Below are positions 59,699 through 64,000 of a stretch of DNA of 64,000 nt, one piece after another. The notes under the pieces are model-generated. The model saw only the letters and a list, made by a program, of their open reading frames with translations, was not told the DNA's origin and did not search any database. Both the position numbers and the translations under genes were made by a program. Source of the DNA: an uncultured Clostridia bacterium (GTDB lineage: Bacteria > Bacillota > Clostridia > Oscillospirales > Acutalibacteraceae); NCBI GenBank assembly GCA_937880805.1, contig CALGRR010000131.1, forward strand, positions 43,437 to 107,436, given 5' to 3'. Every line of letters begins with the position of its first letter. Within the stretch, counting starts at the first letter, position 1.

Positions 59699-59726
59699 AT
59701 TTTACCACAGCGTCAAACTAAATCAA
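59699..59726 (-). promoter_or_regulatory. Promoter of the PHP gene
   Basis: Minus-strand TTGATT (59721-59726), 16-base spacer, TAAAAT (59699-59704). Back to back with the trkH promoter. Confidence 0.62.
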
Positions 59727-59734
59727 GTAAAATA

Positions 59735-59763
59735 TTGAAAAGATTATTTAAGTGTGTTATTAT
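59735..59763 (+). promoter_or_regulatory. Promoter of the potassium uptake operon
   Basis: TTGAAA (59735-59740), 17-base spacer, TATTAT (59758-59763), 30 bases before the start. No ydaO/c-di-AMP riboswitch could fit in the short leader. Confidence 0.72.
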
Positions 59764-59793
59764 ATAGAAAACTTTTTTAAATAGGTAAACAAT

Positions 59794-61128
59794 ATGAAAA
59801 AGAAAATTTCGAGCATACGGGTCATCGCACTCGGATATATGATAATGATATTAATCGGCACCCTGATGCTTATGCTTCCGATTTCTTCGCAAAACGGTCA
59901 GAGTGCTCCGTTTAACGAAGCATTATTCACGGCAACCTCTGCATCATGCGTTACGGGTCTTATAGTGCGTGATACTGCAACCGAATGGACACTTTTCGGT
60001 CAGGCGGTTATAATAACGCTCATTCAGATAGGCGGCCTCGGATTTATGACTATCGCAACCTGGTTTTCTATGCTTTTAAAAAGGCGTATGGGGCTTAAAG
60101 AGCGTGAGCTGATGGTTATGAGCATCAATAACGACAATATCGGCAGCATAAAGGGTTTAACTAAAACAATTATTTGCGGAACGGCAATAATTGAGGGCAC
60201 TGGTGCTCTGCTTTTGGCAACAAGGTTTATTCCTCAATTCGGCTTGGCAAAGGGAATATGGTATTCGGTTTTTCACGCAATTTCCGCCTTCTGCAATGCA
60301 GGCTTTGACCTGATGGGCATTCAAGCTCCGTATGCCTCACTTGTAAACTACTCAGACGATATAATTGTTAATCTCACCATTTGTGCACTGATAACACTCG
60401 GCGGTCTGGGATTTCTTGTATGGGATGAAATTCACCGCAAAAAATTCAAGATTAAGTATTATTCTCTTCACACAAAGCTTGTGCTTGTTGTTTCTGCAAT
60501 TTTAACCTTCGGCGGTGCAATTCTTTTCTTTATTTTTGAAAGAGATTTCACCAACGCAGAATCGGGTGCACTTGAAAGCGTGCTCACTTCGCTCTTCAGC
60601 TCAGTAACGGCAAGAACGGCAGGCTTCAACACGGTTGATACCGCCGCACTCTCACCCGCAAGCAAAATGCTTACAATATTCCTTATGTTTATAGGCGGCT
60701 CGCCCGGTTCAACCGCAGGCGGTATGAAAACAACAACACTTTCCGTTATTGCAATTTCAACCTTCAACGGCATACGCCGCAGGCAGTCAAAGGGAATCTT
60801 CGGCAGAAGGCTCGAAAAGGATGCCATTCACCAGGCAAGCTCCGTTGCATTCACAAACTTCAGCCTTGCCCTGCTCGGAATAATGCTTGTTTGTGCAGTT
60901 CAGCCCTCGTTTGATATTTCCGACGTTATCTTTGAGGTTGTTTCAGCAATAGGCACGGTCGGAATGACAACGGGCATAACCCGTGACCTTGCCCTCGCTT
61001 CAAGATTTATAATCGCTTTTCTTATGTATTGCGGCAGAGTAGGCAGCGTTTCGTTTGCTCTTGCTCTTATGGAAAAGAAAGCAGCTCCCCCGATAAAAAA
61101 TCCCCGAGAAAAAATAACGATAGGATGA
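59794..61128 (+). CDS. Potassium uptake channel subunit TrkH/KtrB
   Basis: 444-residue K+ transporter with about eight to ten spans and four M1-P-M2 repeats. Filter-type loops are TATSASCVTGLIVRD, AISAFCNAGFDLMG, SVTARTAGFNTVDTAAL and SAIGTVGMTTGITRDL, and MFIGGSPGSTAGGMKTTT is the intramembrane loop that gates the pore. Works with the RCK protein encoded 9 bases downstream. Confidence 0.94.
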   Translation: MKKKISSIRVIALGYMIMILIGTLMLMLPISSQNGQSAPFNEALFTATSASCVTGLIVRDTATEWTLFGQAVIITLIQIGGLGFMTIATWFSMLLKRRMGLKERELMVMSINNDNIGSIKGLTKTIICGTAIIEGTGALLLATRFIPQFGLAKGIWYSVFHAISAFCNAGFDLMGIQAPYASLVNYSDDIIVNLTICALITLGGLGFLVWDEIHRKKFKIKYYSLHTKLVLVVSAILTFGGAILFFIFERDFTNAESGALESVLTSLFSSVTARTAGFNTVDTAALSPASKMLTIFLMFIGGSPGSTAGGMKTTTLSVIAISTFNGIRRRQSKGIFGRRLEKDAIHQASSVAFTNFSLALLGIMLVCAVQPSFDISDVIFEVVSAIGTVGMTTGITRDLALASRFIIAFLMYCGRVGSVSFALALMEKKAAPPIKNPREKITIG

Positions 61129-61137
61129 GGTTATTCT

Positions 61138-61782
61138 ATGAAATCATTTCTTATAATAGGTATGGGGCATTTCGGTCATCATCTTTGCCGAAGCCTTGCA
61201 AAAACAGATTGCGAAATAATGATTGCCGATAAAAACGAGGAAGCCCTTGAAGAGATGCTTCCCTATGTTGTGAGTGCAAAAATCGGCGACTGCACAAACA
61301 TTGAGGTGCTCAAAACCTTTGATATTCCTTCGTTTGACACCTGCTTTGTCTGTATGGGTGAAAACTTTCAGAACAGCCTTGAAATAACAAGCCTGCTCAA
61401 GGAATGCGGTGCAAAAAGAGTTATCAGCAAGGCAGACAGAGAAATTCAGGAAAAATTCCTGCTGCGAAACGGTGCAGATGCCGTTATTTATCCCGAAAAG
61501 AATATGGCTGAACGCTTTGCGGTCAGAGAAAGCAGCGAGCATATTTTTGATTATATCAACCTCGGCTCTGATTATTCCATTTTTGAAATTGATATGCTGG
61601 ACCGTTGGATAGGCAAAACCGTTAAAGAGCTCAATTTCAGAGTTAAATATAATCTTGCTGTGCTTGCCACCAAAAAGGGCGACCACGTTATCCCCGTTAT
61701 TTCGGGTGACAGCGTGTTTAATGAGGGTGAGCATCTGCTTGTTCTGGGCAAAGAAGAGGATGTGAGAAAACTCACAAAATAA
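61138..61782 (+). CDS. RCK-domain potassium uptake regulator TrkA/KtrA
   Basis: 214-residue cytoplasmic ring-forming subunit. RCK-N Rossmann domain (LIIGMGHFGHHLCRSL; VVSAKIGDCTNIEVLKTF) binds ATP/ADP or NAD, and RCK-C (about 135-214, FEIDMLDRWIGKTVKELNFR) is the ligand domain, which in Firmicutes can bind c-di-AMP. Ribosome site GAGGTTA. Confidence 0.93.
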   Translation: MKSFLIIGMGHFGHHLCRSLAKTDCEIMIADKNEEALEEMLPYVVSAKIGDCTNIEVLKTFDIPSFDTCFVCMGENFQNSLEITSLLKECGAKRVISKADREIQEKFLLRNGADAVIYPEKNMAERFAVRESSEHIFDYINLGSDYSIFEIDMLDRWIGKTVKELNFRVKYNLAVLATKKGDHVIPVISGDSVFNEGEHLLVLGKEEDVRKLTK

Positions 61783-61787
61783 TTCCG

Positions 61788-61816
61788 TTGACAAACCGCA
61801 TTTAATAATGTAAAAT
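61788..61816 (+). promoter_or_regulatory. Promoter of the UPF0200-like kinase gene
   Basis: TTGACA (61788-61793), 17-base spacer, TAAAAT (61811-61816), 31 bases before the start; an ideal -35 box and spacing. Confidence 0.88.
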
Positions 61817-61847
61817 TTTAGTAATATAATTTTGGAGGTATATTATT

Positions 61848-62411
61848 ATGGTTTTAGCTGCTGTTGGTAAGAACGGCACAGGCAAGGATTTCTTCCTTGA
61901 ATATGTTGCAAAAACTTACGGTTTCCCTATGATTTCAATCGGTGATGTTGTTAGAGAGCTTGCTGCAAAAGACGGTCTTGAGCTCACAAGAGATAATCTT
62001 CACGCAACATCAAAGAAGTATATGACTGCTAACGGTCAGACCTTCTTCCCCGAAATGATTGTTAAGAAGATTAAGGAATCAGACAGCCCTAACTTCCTTG
62101 TTTCGGGCATCCGTCCTCCTTCAGACATCGAAGTTTTCAAGAAGGCTTTCGGCGATAAGTTCGTGCTTGTTGACGTTGTTATCAGCGATGACGAGGTTCG
62201 TTATCAGAGAATGCTCGCAAGAGGCTCCGAGAGAGATGGCAAGAGCATCGAGAAGCTCCGCGAAAACGACCTTCACGAGGAAGAAATTTTCCACACCAGC
62301 GAAAGCGAAAAGATGGCTGACTACATTATGAAGAATGACGGCACCGTTGACGATTTCTATGCAGGTGTTAAGGATTTCTATGACAACTATCTCAAGGCAA
62401 AGCTTGACTAA
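61848..62411 (+). CDS. P-loop kinase, UPF0200/dephospho-CoA kinase-like
   Basis: 187-residue nucleoside-monophosphate-kinase-fold protein. Walker A GKNGTGKD, ISIGDVVRELAAKDGLELTRDNL (adenylate-kinase-like AMP-site helix), VSGIRPPSDIEVFKKAFGDKFVLVDV and a lid with RMLARGSERDGKS. The GDVVRE and SGIR motifs match the UPF0200 group known mainly from archaea. Substrate not established. It has a consensus promoter, TTTTGGAGG ribosome site and its own terminator, and its codons look like those of a well expressed gene. Confidence 0.78.
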   Translation: MVLAAVGKNGTGKDFFLEYVAKTYGFPMISIGDVVRELAAKDGLELTRDNLHATSKKYMTANGQTFFPEMIVKKIKESDSPNFLVSGIRPPSDIEVFKKAFGDKFVLVDVVISDDEVRYQRMLARGSERDGKSIEKLRENDLHEEEIFHTSESEKMADYIMKNDGTVDDFYAGVKDFYDNYLKAKLD

Positions 62412-62419
62412 TTGAAACC

Positions 62420-62449
62420 AAAGGAGCAGTCGGTCGGCTGCTCCTTTTT
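62420..62449 (+). terminator. Terminator of the UPF0200-like gene
   Basis: AAAGGAGCAG and CTGCTCCTTT pair perfectly around a TCGGTCGG loop and are followed by TT. Confidence 0.9.
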
Positions 62450-62471
62450 AAGTAATAAGTAAGAGGGAACA

Positions 62472-63050
62472 GTGAACAGTTTCGGTATGACAGATACGAT
62501 TAAAAATTTAATATCACAGAAAAGCAATGCCGTTATCGCGATAGACGGCTGCTGTGCTTCGGGCAAAACCACTCTTGCCGAAAAAATTGCCGAAGAAATC
62601 GGTGCACAGATTATTCATGCAGACGATTTCTTTCTGCCCCCTGAAATGAGAAGTGCCGAAAGGCTTGCTTTGCCGGGCGGAAATATTCATTACGAAAGAT
62701 TTGCCGATGAAGTTATAAACGGAATAAACTGCGGGAAGATTTTTGAATACCGGATTTTCAGCTGCAAAACCGGCGGCTATAACGGCACAGAATCCGTTGA
62801 CCCCTCAAAGCCCATAATTGTTGAGGGTGCTTACTGTTTACGCCCCGAATTTGCGGATGCTTATGATTTAAAAATCTTTCTCACCGTTGACAGCGAAACA
62901 CAGCTTAAAAGAATTCTCAAAAGAAACGGTAAGGATGCTCTTGAAATTTTTAAATCAAAATGGATTCCGCTTGAAAACAGATATTTTGAGCATTTTAATA
63001 TTGCCGACAAGTGCGATATGGTTATAAAAAATGATGAGGTAAGCTTATGA
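62472..63050 (+). CDS. Uridine kinase-like P-loop protein
   Basis: 192-residue kinase of the uridine kinase/phosphoribulokinase fold. Walker A IDGCCASGKTTLA, IIHADDFFLPPEMR (the Asp-Asp-Phe substrate motif), and IIVEGAYCLRPEF. C-terminal LKRILKRNGKDALEIFKSKWIPLE is the lid region. Similar short proteins are annotated as uridine kinases, but nucleoside specificity is not proven. GTG start after GAGGG; an ATG at 62487 is an alternative. Overlaps the next gene by 4 bases. Confidence 0.82.
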   Translation: MNSFGMTDTIKNLISQKSNAVIAIDGCCASGKTTLAEKIAEEIGAQIIHADDFFLPPEMRSAERLALPGGNIHYERFADEVINGINCGKIFEYRIFSCKTGGYNGTESVDPSKPIIVEGAYCLRPEFADAYDLKIFLTVDSETQLKRILKRNGKDALEIFKSKWIPLENRYFEHFNIADKCDMVIKNDEVSL

Positions 63051-63838
63051 ACTTGGAACATATGATTTTTTCAAATGATGAAAAGCCCCTGGAGGTGCTT
63101 GCACCAAACGGAGGTATGACCGCAATATTCCGCAGAATCGGCGTTGTTGGCGACAGCCTTTCATCAGGCGAATTTGAAAGCCTTGACGCAAACGGAAACA
63201 AGGGCTATCACGATTATTTTGAATATTCGTGGGGGCAGAATCTTGCCCGCATATGCGGCAGCAAATGCTTCAATTTTTCCAGAGGCGGAATGACGGCAAG
63301 GGAATACTGCGAAAGCTTTGCCGATTCAATGCGTTTCTGGGACCCGCAGTTTGCCTGCCAATGCTACATTATTGCACTCGGTGTTAATGATATTCACAAC
63401 GCGGGAATGGAATACGGCTCAATCAATGACATCTGCAAAGAGGATTACACCAAAAACGCAAAAACCTTCACGGGATATTATGCACAGATTATTCAGCACT
63501 TAAAGCAAATCCAGCCGAGGGCAAAATTCTTTCTTATGACCATGATGAATGAGAAGGAAAACCACCATACAAGCGAAAAAACCGAAAAGCACAGAGAAAT
63601 TCTCTTTGAGCTTTCCGATTATTTTGATAACACCTTTGTGCTTGATTTTTATAAATACGGCCCCGTTTATGACGGGGATTTCCGCAGCAAATTCTATATG
63701 GGCGGTCATATGAATCCTATGGGCTATGTTTTAACTGCACATATGGTTGCATCTTATATTGATTTCATCATCCGCCACAACCCCGATGAATTCAAGGATG
63801 TCGGATACATCGGCACGGATTTGAGTTATAACGGATAA
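63047..63838 (+). CDS. SGNH/GDSL family esterase-like hydrolase
   Basis: 263-residue SGNH hydrolase without signal peptide. Block I VVGDSLSSGEFES (nucleophile Ser), block II glycine in NFSRGGMTAREY, block III Asn in IALGVNDIHNAG and the C-terminal histidine in YMGGHMNPMGY. It could deacetylate a sugar in the cytoplasm; carbohydrate esterases of this fold are common among gut Clostridia. Its ATGA start overlaps the kinase stop. Confidence 0.88.
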   Translation: MNLEHMIFSNDEKPLEVLAPNGGMTAIFRRIGVVGDSLSSGEFESLDANGNKGYHDYFEYSWGQNLARICGSKCFNFSRGGMTAREYCESFADSMRFWDPQFACQCYIIALGVNDIHNAGMEYGSINDICKEDYTKNAKTFTGYYAQIIQHLKQIQPRAKFFLMTMMNEKENHHTSEKTEKHREILFELSDYFDNTFVLDFYKYGPVYDGDFRSKFYMGGHMNPMGYVLTAHMVASYIDFIIRHNPDEFKDVGYIGTDLSYNG

Positions 63839-63893
63839 TAAAAAAACCCACCTTTGGGGTACCCTCCATAAGGAAGTTACCCCAAGGCGGCTC
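63839..63893 (-). terminator. Long hairpin with T-run on the minus strand
   Basis: CCACCTTTGGGGTACC...TCC and GGA...GTTACCCCAAGGCGG pair with few mismatches over about 20 bp around an ATAA loop; on the minus strand it ends in GGGTTTTTTT. It likely terminates a minus-strand transcript that comes from beyond the right edge, or is itself a small structured RNA. Confidence 0.6.
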
Positions 63894-63928
63894 TTGTAGT
63901 AAAACTTAATAATTGATAATTGTAATTT

Positions 63929-63957
63929 GAACGGTATAGCTTCGACTATGCCGTTTT
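63929..63957 (+). terminator. Probable terminator of the kinase-SGNH operon
   Basis: AACGG-TATAG and CTATG-CCGTT pair (one G-U) around CTTCGA and are followed by TTT. The rest of 63894-64000 shows AT-rich short repeats and no gene. Confidence 0.72.
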
Positions 63958-64000
63958 TGCTTTATGTTGTTTTGAAATATGTTGTTGGTACGCTTCTTCC

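Overview
This window reads as the chromosome of an anaerobic, monoderm Firmicute of class Clostridia, most likely a gut Oscillospirales/Ruminococcaceae-type bacterium. The support is: AGGAGG-type ribosome binding sites, promoters of the TTGACA-17-TAAAAT kind, cell-wall genes of the single-membrane type (TagGH-like exporter, LCP ligase, FemX-like transferase), a sporulation gene remnant (spoVAD), a Clostridia-style PhoH-YbeY-DgkA-Era-YqzL-RecO operon, an iron alcohol dehydrogenase, a BspA-like surface protein and several glycan-degrading enzymes. No lipopolysaccharide genes are seen. The genus cannot be fixed from sequence reading alone.

Region 1 (1-23.5 kb, + strand) is a surface polysaccharide (capsule or wall glycan) locus. 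It has a TviB/TviC-like pair predicted to make UDP-GlcNAcA and UDP-GalNAcA, a Wzy-like membrane polymerase, ten glycosyltransferases, a TupA-like ATP-grasp enzyme, a TagG/TagH (Wzm/Wzt-like) ABC exporter whose ATPase carries a C-terminal glycan-recognition-type domain, and the three enzymes CapE-CapG-CapF for UDP-N-acetyl-L-fucosamine. A 276-bp foldback element with terminal inverted repeats sits inside the operon and supplies the stop codon of one glycosyltransferase. The locus ends with a nucleotidyltransferase-fold protein of unknown role, convergent with a minus-strand operon LCP ligase - UDP-glucuronate-type epimerase - PqqD-like protein.

Region 2 (26.2-28.9 kb, - strand) is a scar of a mobile element: a large serine recombinase, a small element-associated protein, and a spoVAD gene cut off inside its conserved core. 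Region 3 (29-37.4 kb, - strand) holds a polar amino acid ABC importer, an iron alcohol dehydrogenase, a frameshifted DUF4345-like gene, an unusual GNAT-Gfo/Idh/MocA fusion with a palindromic operator candidate, purC, and a membrane-anchored TIM-barrel glycosidase-like protein. Region 4 (37.5-41.3 kb) has cysteine synthase, a large nested foldback repeat, a four-tRNA operon (Gly-Arg-His-Gln), a VanZ-like gene bracketed by two copies of a branched palindromic repeat, and a zinc-ribbon membrane protein.

Region 5 (41.3-53.3 kb) is rich in glycan and surface functions: an XRE regulator coupled to an alpha-L-fucosidase, an ArsC/Spx-like protein, CCA-adding enzyme, FemX-like aminoacyltransferase, an amidohydrolase, a BspA-like leucine-rich repeat protein, a metallophosphoesterase and a very large glycoside hydrolase. 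Region 6 (53.3-64 kb) is mostly housekeeping: phoH-ybeY-dgkA-era-yqzL-recO, a GPH-type sugar symporter, a PHP-domain phosphoesterase, the Trk/Ktr potassium uptake pair, a UPF0200-like P-loop kinase, a uridine kinase-like protein and an SGNH hydrolase. No CRISPR array, rRNA gene, recognised riboswitch or complete insertion sequence was seen.
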